64,000 nt of DNA, from positions 930,001-994,000 of the forward strand of contig OZ245769.1 of NCBI GenBank assembly GCA_965227745.1, written 5' to 3'. The notes beneath the pieces were generated by a model. The model did no database searches and was not told the origin of the DNA. It was given only the letters and a program-made list of their open reading frames with translations. This document shows, one piece after another, positions 44,434 through 52,893 of this stretch (position 1 is the stretch's first letter; every line of letters starts with the position of its first letter). The DNA is from GAS368 sp965227745. Its GTDB lineage: Bacteria > Verrucomicrobiota > Verrucomicrobiia > Opitutales > Opitutaceae. The translations under genes and the position numbers were made by a program.

Positions 44434-44550
44434 CTTTTCGTTTCCAGCCGGACCGCTCAGCCCGATACCGCCATCATCACCACGGGTTTACCCGTGATGT
44501 CGGCGATTTTTTTGCGTCCGCGCGGGTTATCGCCGCGTTTCATCTGCGCT

Positions 44551-46020
44551 GTGCCGCACTCGTCTGTTTCTCCCACGCTTCTCTGGTTTCGACAGGACCT
44601 CCGCCTGCAGGATAACTTGGCCTTGATGGCTGCCGTTACGCGCGGTGGTCCCGTGGTCCCCGTTTTCATTTACGACGTCGAGGGCGAGGGGAAGTGGTCT
44701 CCCGGAGGCGCCTCGCGCTGTTGGCTGCATCACGCGCTGGTTTCGCTTGCAGCCTCGCTGCAGGAGCTCGGCTCTCGCCTGATCGTAGCGCAGGGAAATT
44801 CCGGAGAAATCCTCACGGATCTGGCCAACCTGACCGGGGCAGGGGCGATTTATTGGAATCGCCGTTACGAGCCGGCCGTGATCGCCCGGGATTCCAAGAT
44901 CAAAACCTCCCTGTCGGGTGCGGGCCTTGAAGTAAGAAGCTTCAACAGCGCGCTGCTCCACGAACCGCACGCGATCACGAACAAGTCGGGCGGGCCGTTT
45001 CAGGTTTTCACGCCGTATTGGCGGCATTGCCTCGCTCTGCCGGTGACGCCGGCGGTCAAGTTCTCGGCGTCGTCCTTGCCGACTCCCGCGAAATGGCCGC
45101 GCTCACTGGAGATCGGCGATTTGCAATTGCTTCCGCGCATCCCCTGGGACGCGGGATTTTATGAGGCCTGGCAACCGGGAGAAATCGGCGCCGCCAAGCG
45201 CCTGAATCAGTTCGTGGCGGGCGCGATGGATCAATACGACGATACCCGCAACCTCCCGGGCCGCGATGGCACCTCACAGCTTTCGCCTTGGCTCCATTTT
45301 GGTGAGATCTCGCCACGTCAGGTTTGGGCTGCCGCCGAAGCGCGCTCGAAGAGCAGCGGTGTTTTCCCCTCGAGTAATGGCGCACGTGTCTTCCTCGCGG
45401 AAATTGGCTGGCGCGAATTTGCGTATCACCTCCTGTACCACTTTCCCCATACCCCGGAGCAGCCCCTGCGCGCGGAATTCGAACGCTTCCCGTGGGCGGA
45501 AGACAAAAAAAATACCAAGCTCCGGGCCTGGCAACGCGGGCTCACTGGTTACCCGATCGTCGATGCGGGCATGCGCCAACTCTGGCACACGGGCTGGATG
45601 CACAATCGAGTGCGGATGGTCGTCGCCTCATTTTTGGTGAAGCACCTCCGCTTGCCGTGGAATGCGGGAGCCGCTTGGTTTTGGGATACCCTCGTCGATG
45701 CCGACCTCGCGAGTAATACGCTGGGCTGGCAATGGAGCGCGGGCTGCGGCGCGGATGCGGCGCCTTATTTTCGGGTGTTCGCGCCCGTCTTGCAGGGGCG
45801 AAAGTTCGACACCAGTGGAGACTATGTGCGCCGCTGGGTGCCGGAGCTCGCAAAACTTCCGGCCGAGCACATCCATGCGCCGTGGGAAGCCCCGCCGTTT
45901 GTGCTCGCCGCGGCGGGCGTTGAACTTGGCGAGAACTATCCCAGCCCGATGGTTGATCACGCGAAAGCCCGCGATGAGGCGCTCTCAGCTTTCAAGCAAC
46001 TGCGAGGCGAGGGCAGCTGA
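44551..46020 (+). CDS. phr: deoxyribodipyrimidine photolyase (class I, FAD)
   Basis: A protein of about 489 residues that repairs UV-induced pyrimidine dimers using light. The N-terminal antenna domain starts at SPTLLWFRQDLRLQDNLALM. The FAD domain contains GRDGTSQLSPWLHFGEISPR, the helix EIGWREFAYHLLYHFPH, and the electron-transfer/DNA region MHNRVRMVVASFLVKHL, NTLGWQWSAGCGADAAPYFR. The start is unclear: GTG at 44551 places it a few residues before the conserved TLLWFR, while ATG at 44497 or GTG at 44494 would add about 18 residues without similarity. The next gene, a TIGR01777 reductase, is often found beside photolyase genes. Confidence 0.93.
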   Translation: MPHSSVSPTLLWFRQDLRLQDNLALMAAVTRGGPVVPVFIYDVEGEGKWSPGGASRCWLHHALVSLAASLQELGSRLIVAQGNSGEILTDLANLTGAGAIYWNRRYEPAVIARDSKIKTSLSGAGLEVRSFNSALLHEPHAITNKSGGPFQVFTPYWRHCLALPVTPAVKFSASSLPTPAKWPRSLEIGDLQLLPRIPWDAGFYEAWQPGEIGAAKRLNQFVAGAMDQYDDTRNLPGRDGTSQLSPWLHFGEISPRQVWAAAEARSKSSGVFPSSNGARVFLAEIGWREFAYHLLYHFPHTPEQPLRAEFERFPWAEDKKNTKLRAWQRGLTGYPIVDAGMRQLWHTGWMHNRVRMVVASFLVKHLRLPWNAGAAWFWDTLVDADLASNTLGWQWSAGCGADAAPYFRVFAPVLQGRKFDTSGDYVRRWVPELAKLPAEHIHAPWEAPPFVLAAAGVELGENYPSPMVDHAKARDEALSAFKQLRGEGS

Positions 46021-46081
46021 GACAAATTTTCGGCGGTAACGCTGGCCACGCTCGCGGGTCTCAGCGAGAAGAAGAAATCAC

Positions 46082-46984
46082 ATGAAAATTCTCATCGCCG
46101 GTGCGTCCGGTCTCGTGGGCCAGAAACTGTGCGCGAGCCTCGCTCGCCAACGCCACGACGTGGTGCGACTCGTGCGCCGTGCCGCCAAGGCGAAGGATGA
46201 AATCTCGTGGGACCCGGCGACCAGTTCGCTCGACGCCTCCGCGCTCGAGGGAATCGATGCGGTCGTGAATCTTTCCGGCGAAAATGTGGGCGCGGGGCGC
46301 TGGACGGCGCGGCGTCGCGACGCGATCCTCCGCAGCCGTGTCGACGCCACGCGCACTTTGGTCACGGCCGCGCAAAAGATGAAGCGCAAGCCCGCCGTCT
46401 TCGTGAGCGCGTCGGCGGTCGGTTTCTATGGCGATCGCGGCGATGATGAACTCACCGAAAGCAGCGCCATCGGGCATGGATTTTTACCCGAGGTCTGCCT
46501 GATTTGGGAGACGCATGCCGAGGGCGCAGCGCGCGTCGGCGTGCGCACCGCGTTGCTGCGCTTCGGCGTGGTCTTGAGCGGGGAGGGCGGGGCACTCGGC
46601 AAGATGCTACCCATCTTCCGCCTCGGTTTGGGCGGGCGCTTGGGCGACGGCAAACAGTGGATGAGTTGGGTGAGCATCGACGACGTGATCGGCGCGATTG
46701 AGCACGCTCTCACCCATCCGAGCGTCAGTGGCCCGGTTAATGTCGTCGCGCCCGAGCCCGTCACGAATGCGGGTTTCACGCGTACGCTCGGCCGCGTCCT
46801 CGGCCGACCGACATTTTTCCCGGTCCCGGCTGCAATGCTCCGCCTCGTCTTTGGCGAGATGGCCGATGCGGCCTTACTTTCAAGCGCCCGGGCGCTGCCG
46901 CAAAAGCTGCGAGAGACCGGATATACTTTTCGCTATACCCAACTGGAGGCGGCTCTCCGCGCGGTTCTCGGGAAGCACGCCTAG
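46082..46984 (+). CDS. TIGR01777-family NAD(P)-binding epimerase-like protein
   Basis: A 300-residue extended short-chain dehydrogenase of the YfcH/SulA-like family. The dinucleotide-binding motif is MKILIAGASGLVGQKLCASL; GIDAVVNLSGENVGAGRWTA, RVDATRTL, and VFVSASAVGFYGDRGDDELT are family hallmarks. The C-terminal DUF1731 domain is present (GRPTFFPVPAAMLRLVFGEM, ALLSSARALPQKLRETGYTF). The reaction is not known. It follows the photolyase gene by 61 bp on the same strand. Confidence 0.9.
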   Translation: MKILIAGASGLVGQKLCASLARQRHDVVRLVRRAAKAKDEISWDPATSSLDASALEGIDAVVNLSGENVGAGRWTARRRDAILRSRVDATRTLVTAAQKMKRKPAVFVSASAVGFYGDRGDDELTESSAIGHGFLPEVCLIWETHAEGAARVGVRTALLRFGVVLSGEGGALGKMLPIFRLGLGGRLGDGKQWMSWVSIDDVIGAIEHALTHPSVSGPVNVVAPEPVTNAGFTRTLGRVLGRPTFFPVPAAMLRLVFGEMADAALLSSARALPQKLRETGYTFRYTQLEAALRAVLGKHA

Positions 46985-47071
46985 TCTGCAAGCTATTGAT
47001 GGCTAATAGGTCATAGAACGGTAAATCTGGGCTTTCCAAATCGCCGGATAGCCGTAGGTTGGTCAGTTCAT

Positions 47072-47491
47072 ATGGAGAAAACCTTTGTTATCTTTAAGCC
47101 GGACTGCATGGAAAAGCGCCTGGTCGGCACCGTGCTCGCTCGTTTCGAGGCGGCTGGTTTCGACGTCATCGCCTGCAAGATGACCCGCCTCGCTCCCGCA
47201 ACCCTCCGCGAGCACTACGCGCATGTCGCCGACAAGCCGTTTTATCCCGACATCGAGAATTTCATGAAGTCGCACCCCGTCATCATGATCGGCCTGCAGG
47301 GCGAAAACGTCGTCCAGCGCGTCCGCGACCTGCTGGGGCCGACCGATTCCCGCAAGGCCGCCAAGGGCACCATCCGCGGCGACTTCGGCACCGAGATGAT
47401 GAAGAACGTCGTCCACGCCTCCGACAGCGTCGAAAACGGCCAGATCGAACTCGCCCGCTTCTTCAAGCCGGAGGAGTTGTTCTCGGTCTAA
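47072..47491 (+). CDS. ndk: nucleoside diphosphate kinase
   Basis: A 139-residue enzyme that moves the gamma-phosphate between nucleoside triphosphates and diphosphates. MEKTFVIFKPDCMEKRLVGT, the catalytic H115 in NVVHASDSVE, and TIRGDFG are conserved, and the length is typical. It stands alone between the reductase gene and a strong terminator. A short ribosome-binding site is not clear; a Thr-Asp-Ser segment PTDSRKAAKGTIRGD marks the substrate loop. Confidence 0.97.
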   Translation: MEKTFVIFKPDCMEKRLVGTVLARFEAAGFDVIACKMTRLAPATLREHYAHVADKPFYPDIENFMKSHPVIMIGLQGENVVQRVRDLLGPTDSRKAAKGTIRGDFGTEMMKNVVHASDSVENGQIELARFFKPEELFSV

Positions 47492-47520
47492 GTCCGCTCG
47501 TTTTCTGATCTTAGCGAAAA

Positions 47521-47547
47521 GGCGCACCCATCCGGGTGCGCCTTTTT
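47521..47547 (+). terminator. intrinsic terminator after ndk
   Basis: GGCGCACCC (47521-47529), loop ATCC, GGGTGCGCC (47534-47542) form a perfect 9-bp stem followed by TTTTTC. AAAA precedes it. It ends the ndk transcript 29 bp after the stop codon. Confidence 0.92.
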
Positions 47548-47618
47548 CTTTTGGCTGCGGGGGTGGCGATGTTCCAAAACTTGTCATTCGCCCGCCTTCC
47601 TCGCAAAGATCGCCCCTG

Positions 47619-50600
47619 ATGTTACCCCGACGTTTCCCCTCGGCCCGAGCTTGGTGTCGCGCCGTGCTAGCCATGTGCGCGTTAGCCGGGGGAGTCTTGA
47701 TCGAATCGCGCGGCGCATCGGCCAAAGTGGACGAGGCGATTTCTCCGCCTGTACCCGCCAAGATCGACTACAACCGCGACATCCGCCGCATCCTCTCCGA
47801 CAACTGCATCCGCTGTCACGGCCCCGACGCGAAGGATCGCAAGGGCAGCAAGGCCACGCACGGCGGCCTGCGCCTCGATCTGCGCGATGCGGCGCTCGCG
47901 CCCATCGACGACTACTTTGCGATTGTGCCCGGTCATCCGGAGAAGAGCGAAGTGTACGCGCGCATCGCGACGACGGATGAGAACGACATCATGCCCCCGG
48001 CCGACTCGGGCAAGACGCTCACCGCGCGAGAAAAAGCCCTGCTCAAGGCGTGGATCGAGCAGGGCGCGCCCTACGCTCAACACTGGTCCTACGTTGCGCC
48101 GGTCCGCCCGGCGTTGCCGAACGTCGCCGACGAAAAATGGCCGGCGAATGCCATCGACCGCTTCATCCTCGCGCGCCTCGACCACGAAAAACTCCGACCC
48201 TCGCCCGAGGCCGACCGCCTCACGCTTGCGCGCCGCGTGGCGCTCGATCTCACGGGTCTGCCGCCCACGCTGGATGACGTGAAGAAATTCGAAGCCGACC
48301 GCGCGCCCGGCGCGTACGAGCGCTATGTGGACCGCCTGCTCGCCTCGCCGTCATTCGGCGAACAGTGGGCCCGGCTCTGGCTCGATCAGGCGCGCTACGC
48401 CGATTCCGCCGGCTACGCCGACGATCCGGCGCGCACCATCTGGGCCTACCGCGATTACCTCATTCGCGCCTTCAACTCCAATAAGCCCTTCGACCAGTTT
48501 ACTATCGAGCAAATCGCTGGGGACCTCCTGCCCAATCCCACCGACGAGCAACTGATCGCGACGGCCTTCCATCGCAACACTCCGACCAACAGCGAGGGCG
48601 GCACCATCGACGAAGAGTTTCGCAACGTTGCGGTCGTCGACCGCGTGAATACCACGATGACCGTCTGGATGGGCTCCACGATGGCTTGCGCCCAGTGCCA
48701 CACCCACAAGTACGACCCTTTCACGCAGGAAGACTATTTCCGGCTCTTCGCCATCCTCAACAACACCGCCGACGAAGACCGCAAGGACGAAACACCCATC
48801 CTCGCGCTCTACACGCCGGAGCAGAAAGCGCAGCGCAAGAAACTCGAGACGGAGATCGCCGCCGTGAAAAAAGTGCTCGGCACGCGCACGCCCGCATTAC
48901 TCGCCGCGCAACCGGCTTGGGAGGCCAGCCTCGCCGCACCGCTCACTTGGTCAAAGCTCAAGCCCAGCGACGCAAAATCCAAAGCCGGCGCTACCGCGAC
49001 CATCGGCGCCGATGACGAGGTTCGCGTCGAAAAGAAAGGTGAGACCGACACCTACACGCTCACGCTGCCGATCATCACCGAGCAAAATTTGACCGCACTG
49101 CGTCTCGAAGCCCTGCCCGATACTGATGCGGGATCGGCCTCGTCCGGTGCGGGCCACGCGGATGGCACCTTCGTGATCACTCGCATCACGGCCAGCATTC
49201 TCGCTGCCGGGGACGAGAAATCGAAAGACGAGAAATCGAAACCCGCGCCGATTCGCTTCGCCTCCGCCCACGCCGATGCGACGGCGAAAGGTTTTTCCGC
49301 CGACTCCGTTATCGCCGCCAAGGCCGGCACCGGCTGGTCCGTCGACGCAGCCCTCGACCGGCCACATACGCTCACCTTGCTGCCCGAAATGCCAGTGGCA
49401 TTGAAAGTCGGCGCACGCCTGCGCGTGACGATCGAGCAGCAGGCGAAGAAAAAATTCAGCACCCTTGCGAAATTCCGCCTTTCCGCCGCCACCGATCCCC
49501 GCGCTGCGGAGCTGACGCGCACGCCGCCAGCGATCTTTGCCTTGCTCAAAATCGAGCCCACCGCCCGGACCGATGACCAGCGTGAAAAACTCACGGCCCA
49601 TTACATGACCGTCGCGCCCGGTCTCGCCACGGAGCGCCAGCACTTCGTCGCGCTCAGCCAGGACCTCGAAGCCGTGAAACCCTACAGCACCGTTCCCGTG
49701 ATGGGCGAACTCTCCGGCGCGAAGCGTCGCGTAACGCACATCCAACGGCGCGGCAATTATCTCGACCTCGACAAAGAAGTCACCCCCGGTACGCCCGGCG
49801 CGCTGCATCCTCTTCCGGCCGGCGCAACTCCCGATCGCCTCGGCCTCGCGAAATGGCTCGTCGACGCGAACAACCCACTCATGTCGCGCGTGATCGCCAA
49901 CCTCTTTTGGGAATCGGTGTTCGGCATGGGCATCGTGCGCACGAGTGAGGATTTCGGCAGTCAGGGCGATCCGCCCTCGCACCCGGAATTGCTCGACTGG
50001 CTGGCCGTCGAATTTCGCGAGAGCGGCTGGGACGTGAAGCACTTGCTCAAACTCATGGTCACCTCGTCGGTCTACCGGCAGTCGTCCCGCATCACGCCAG
50101 AGTCGCTCGCCTGCGATGTCGACAACCGCCTGCTCGCGCGCGGCCCGCGCTTCCGCCTCTCGGCCGAGATGATTCGCGATCAAGCACTCTTCGTCAGCGG
50201 CCTGCTCAGCGCCAAAATGTACGGCGCGCCGGTCAATCCCCCGCAGCCCAAGATGGGCGTAACCGCCGCCTTTGGCGCGACGATGGATTGGGAGACCAGC
50301 ATGGGCGAAGATCGCTATCGCCGCGGCGTCTACACGACATGGCGGCGGTCGAATCCATATCCGTCGATGATCACGTTCGACGCCCCGAGCCGCGAGATCT
50401 GCACCGTGCGCCGCGAACGTTCCAACACACCTCTCCAGGCCCTCGTGACGCTCAACGACCCCGTATACCTCGAGGCCGCTCAAAGCCTCGCGCGTCGCAT
50501 CGCCGCCGTGGAAGGCAGCGCTACCGAAAAAATCCGCCACGGTTTCCGCCTCTGCCTCGTGCGCGAGCCGAAGGAGAAAGAGCTGACCGAACTGCTCGCC

Positions 50601-50771
50601 CTCTACACGAAATCCCGCGAGCGCTTCACTGCCGACAACACCCAAGCCACCACCATCGCGACCATTCCCCTCGGCCCGTTGCCCGAAAAGTCCGACCCTG
50701 CCGAACTCGCGGCGTGGACCGTCGTGGGCAATGTCTTGCTCAATCTCGACGAGTTGCTGATGAAGCCCTGA
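47619..50771 (+). CDS. cytochrome-c-like PSCyt1/PSCyt2/PSD1 (DUF1549/DUF1553) protein
   Basis: A 1050-residue exported protein of the type frequent in Planctomycetes and Verrucomicrobia. A signal peptide (to about residue 34) is followed by a cytochrome-c domain with one heme site C63-I-R-C66-H67 (YNRDIRRILSDNCIRCHGPD) and a distal PADSGK segment. Then come PSCyt2/DUF1549 (AIDRFILARLDHEKLRPSPE, WARLWLDQARYADSAGY, NEGG-like NSEGGTIDEEF, CAQCHTHKYDPF), a variable beta-rich middle, and PSD1/DUF1553 (LAKWLVDANNPLMSRVIANL, DFGSQGDPPSHPELLDWLAV). The exact role is unknown; it is always coupled with a DUF1501 gene, as here. It is thought to act in periplasmic carbohydrate oxidation (inference). Confidence 0.92.
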   Translation: MLPRRFPSARAWCRAVLAMCALAGGVLIESRGASAKVDEAISPPVPAKIDYNRDIRRILSDNCIRCHGPDAKDRKGSKATHGGLRLDLRDAALAPIDDYFAIVPGHPEKSEVYARIATTDENDIMPPADSGKTLTAREKALLKAWIEQGAPYAQHWSYVAPVRPALPNVADEKWPANAIDRFILARLDHEKLRPSPEADRLTLARRVALDLTGLPPTLDDVKKFEADRAPGAYERYVDRLLASPSFGEQWARLWLDQARYADSAGYADDPARTIWAYRDYLIRAFNSNKPFDQFTIEQIAGDLLPNPTDEQLIATAFHRNTPTNSEGGTIDEEFRNVAVVDRVNTTMTVWMGSTMACAQCHTHKYDPFTQEDYFRLFAILNNTADEDRKDETPILALYTPEQKAQRKKLETEIAAVKKVLGTRTPALLAAQPAWEASLAAPLTWSKLKPSDAKSKAGATATIGADDEVRVEKKGETDTYTLTLPIITEQNLTALRLEALPDTDAGSASSGAGHADGTFVITRITASILAAGDEKSKDEKSKPAPIRFASAHADATAKGFSADSVIAAKAGTGWSVDAALDRPHTLTLLPEMPVALKVGARLRVTIEQQAKKKFSTLAKFRLSAATDPRAAELTRTPPAIFALLKIEPTARTDDQREKLTAHYMTVAPGLATERQHFVALSQDLEAVKPYSTVPVMGELSGAKRRVTHIQRRGNYLDLDKEVTPGTPGALHPLPAGATPDRLGLAKWLVDANNPLMSRVIANLFWESVFGMGIVRTSEDFGSQGDPPSHPELLDWLAVEFRESGWDVKHLLKLMVTSSVYRQSSRITPESLACDVDNRLLARGPRFRLSAEMIRDQALFVSGLLSAKMYGAPVNPPQPKMGVTAAFGATMDWETSMGEDRYRRGVYTTWRRSNPYPSMITFDAPSREICTVRRERSNTPLQALVTLNDPVYLEAAQSLARRIAAVEGSATEKIRHGFRLCLVREPKEKELTELLALYTKSRERFTADNTQATTIATIPLGPLPEKSDPAELAAWTVVGNVLLNLDELLMKP

Positions 50772-50780
50772 GCGCCGCGC

Positions 50781-52232
50781 ATGCACCCCTACCTGACCAA
50801 TCTACAGCACTGCACCCGCCGCCACTTCCTCAAGGAATCGGCCGCCGGCCTCGGCTCCATCGCGCTCGCCGCGCTGCTCGGTCGCGACGCCAAAGCTGCG
50901 CCGGTGTCGGCGACCAATCCACTCGCGGCCCGGCTCCCGCACTTTGCGCCGAAGGCCAAGCGCGTGATCTATCTCCACCTCACGGGCTCGCCGCCGAATC
51001 TCGATCTTTTCGACTACAAGCCTGAGCTCGCGAAGCGCGACGGCCAGGACTGCCCCGACGCGTTTACGAAGGGCAAGAAATTCGCCTTCACCTCCGGCAC
51101 GCCGAAGCTAATGGGCAGCCCGCGCACGTGGGCGCAGTATGGCAAGGCGGGCCACTGGATGTCCGACGCCCTGCCGAGTCTCCAGACCGTGGCCGACGAT
51201 CTGTGCATCATCCACTCGATGAACACGGATCAGTTCAACCACGCCCCCGCCGAGTTGTTGGTGTTCACCGGTTCACCGCGCACGGGGCGGCCCTCGATGG
51301 GTTCGTGGGTGACGTACGGTCTCGGGACGGAAAACCAAAACCTCCCGGGGTTCGTGGTGCTGATCTCAAGTGGCGTGCAACCGAACGGCGGAAAAAACTC
51401 TTACGGCAGTGGCTTTTTGCCCTCCGTGTTTCAGGGCGTGCAATGCCGCTCGAAGGGCGACCCCGTGCTCTACGCCTCCGATCCCGCCGGGTTCACGCGC
51501 GACCTGCGTCGTGATAGTTTGGATACACTGCAGGCGCTCAATGAGCTGCAGGCCGGCGAGCTCGGCCACCCCGAAACCCGCACGCGCATCGCGCAGTACG
51601 AACTCGCCTACCGCATGCAGCTCTCCGTGCCCGAGGTGATGGATATCTCGCGCGAATCGCCCGCGACGATGGCCGCCTACGGCGCGCAGCCCGGTGAATC
51701 GAGCTTCGCCAACAACTGCCTGCTTGCCCGCCGTCTCGTCGAGCAGGGCGTGCGCTTCGTGCAGCTCTTCGACTGGGGCTGGGATTTCCACGGCACCAAT
51801 GAAAAGGAAGATATCCGCGGTGGCCTCACCACCAAATGCGCCACGATGGACAAACCCGTCGCCGCCCTGATCAACGATCTTCGCCAGCGCGGCCTGCTCG
51901 ACGACACCCTCATCGTGCTGGGCGGCGAATTTGGCCGCACTCCCTTCCGCGAGGGGCGCACTGCCGCGGGGCAGATCCTCGGTCGCGATCACTATCCCGA
52001 TTGCTACACGATGGTGCTCGCCGGCGGAGGTGTGAAGGCCGGCTTCTCCTACGGCGAGACCGACGAACTCGGTTTCAACGTCACGCGCGACAAGGTCACC
52101 GTGCATGACCTTCAAGCCACGATCCTCCACCAACTCGGTTTCAATCACGAGCGCCTGACCTTCCGCTTCGAGGGCCGCGACTACCGGCTTACCGACGTCC
52201 ACGGGCAGGTGGTGAAGGACATCCTGGCGTAG
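50781..52232 (+). CDS. DUF1501 protein, Tat-exported, sulfatase-like fold
   Basis: A 483-residue protein with a twin-arginine-type signal (TRRHFLKESAAGLGSIALAA). The DUF1501 domain follows: KAKRVIYLHLTGSPPNLDLF, DYKPELAKRDGQ, GSWVTYGLGTENQNLPGFVV, LLARRLVEQGVRFVQLFDWG, WDFHGTNEKEDIRGGLTTKC, TLIVLGGEFGRTPFREG. The fold belongs to the alkaline-phosphatase/sulfatase superfamily. It starts 9 bp after the PSD1 gene, and the two are a conserved pair. The Tat signal implies folding before export, perhaps with a metal. Function is not established. Confidence 0.92.
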   Translation: MHPYLTNLQHCTRRHFLKESAAGLGSIALAALLGRDAKAAPVSATNPLAARLPHFAPKAKRVIYLHLTGSPPNLDLFDYKPELAKRDGQDCPDAFTKGKKFAFTSGTPKLMGSPRTWAQYGKAGHWMSDALPSLQTVADDLCIIHSMNTDQFNHAPAELLVFTGSPRTGRPSMGSWVTYGLGTENQNLPGFVVLISSGVQPNGGKNSYGSGFLPSVFQGVQCRSKGDPVLYASDPAGFTRDLRRDSLDTLQALNELQAGELGHPETRTRIAQYELAYRMQLSVPEVMDISRESPATMAAYGAQPGESSFANNCLLARRLVEQGVRFVQLFDWGWDFHGTNEKEDIRGGLTTKCATMDKPVAALINDLRQRGLLDDTLIVLGGEFGRTPFREGRTAAGQILGRDHYPDCYTMVLAGGGVKAGFSYGETDELGFNVTRDKVTVHDLQATILHQLGFNHERLTFRFEGRDYRLTDVHGQVVKDILA

Positions 52233-52271
52233 GCGGCAGAGGCTTTTAGCAAGTTGAGCGGAAGAGGGTAG

Positions 52272-52293
52272 GGCGCGTTATCCTGAACGCGCC
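52272..52293. repeat. GC-rich hairpin after the DUF1501 gene
   Basis: GGCGCGTT (52272-52279), loop ATCCTG, AACGCGCC (52286-52293) form a perfect 8-bp stem 40 bp after the DUF1501 stop. No T-run follows, so it is either a weak terminator or a dispersed repeat unit. Confidence 0.5.
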
Positions 52294-52374
52294 GCACCGG
52301 ACGTTCGCACCCCGAGAGCGGAGCGGATTAAGGAAAAGCCGTCTTACCTCCACGCATCTTTTTTCGACACGATC

Positions 52375-52701
52375 TCAGTGATGGCTGCTGCTATCCTGAC
52401 TGCTAAAATCGGAGCTCGGGCTCGCACTGTCATGACCAGCGGTAGTGTGACTACTGGCATCGTGGTGATGCGAGTGGTGGCCGCAGGTATCGCCGGTGTG
52501 GTGGTGATGCCGGTGATCCGGCTCCGACGCAGGCGCGCAGGAATCCGAAGAATCGATATCCAACGGCAGCCACGGCGTCCCGCTATCCGAGGGGTTCGAA
52601 GGTTGGCCCGGCGCAGGCGTAGCGCTCCGGGCACCCTGACGGACAGACCAGATCACGAGCGCGATAAAGCCGAAAGCAATGAGAAGAATGAGAAAGGCCA
52701 T
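52375..52701 (-). CDS. small His-rich single-pass membrane protein
   Basis: A 108-residue protein with an N-terminal membrane helix (MAFLILLIAFGFIALVIWSV) then a short basic RQG segment, a Pro/Ser linker, and a tail with many His (DHRHHHHTGDTCGHHSHHHD, ending in SSHH). The His clusters and one Cys could bind Ni, Zn, Cu or Co. I recognise no family, and I could not find a ribosome-binding site. It lies between the DUF1501 gene and leuB on the minus strand. Composition (hydrophobic helix, then low-complexity tail) argues for a real gene more than random frame, but no neighbour supports function. Confidence 0.58.
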   Translation of the reverse strand: MAFLILLIAFGFIALVIWSVRQGARSATPAPGQPSNPSDSGTPWLPLDIDSSDSCAPASEPDHRHHHHTGDTCGHHSHHHDASSHTTAGHDSASPSSDFSSQDSSSHH

Positions 52702-52825
52702 GGGGAGGGACCAGACTTAGCAACCGAGCGGGGTAGCAAATAGCTAGCTTGGCAGCCTGGGATGTCGAGGCGGGAGGTGCCGCACGGCCGAAGTCCTTTG
52801 ACCACGAAGGAGACAGCCCATGAAA

Positions 52826-52850
52826 AAGCCCGGTCGGGTGGACCGGGCTT
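52826..52850 (-). terminator. intrinsic terminator of leuB
   Basis: AAGCCCGGTC (52826-52835), loop GGGTG, GACCGGGCTT (52841-52850) form a perfect 10-bp stem. Read on the minus strand it is followed by a run of T (complement of AAAAA at 52823-52827), 44 bp after the leuB stop. Confidence 0.9.
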
Positions 52851-52893
52851 GGAGTCGAAGGGGCTCTCCGAAAAACGAAGAGGCTAACCGCGC

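Noticed and set aside
44457..44543. 28-codon minus-strand frame (MKRGDNPRGRKKIADITGKP start) before the bidirectional terminator
   Set aside because: It has a plausible Lys/Arg-rich start and a terminator behind it, but no ribosome-binding site and no family known to me; too short to accept without homologues.
48951..50786. 611-codon minus-strand frame opposite the cytochrome/PSD1 gene
   Set aside because: It is antisense to a recognisable PSCyt2/PSD1 region and shows no protein signature.
52344..52634. 96-codon minus-strand frame overlapping the His-rich gene
   Set aside because: It is another frame of the same region, Arg/Thr/Ile-rich, lacking the membrane helix and signal seen in the accepted frame.
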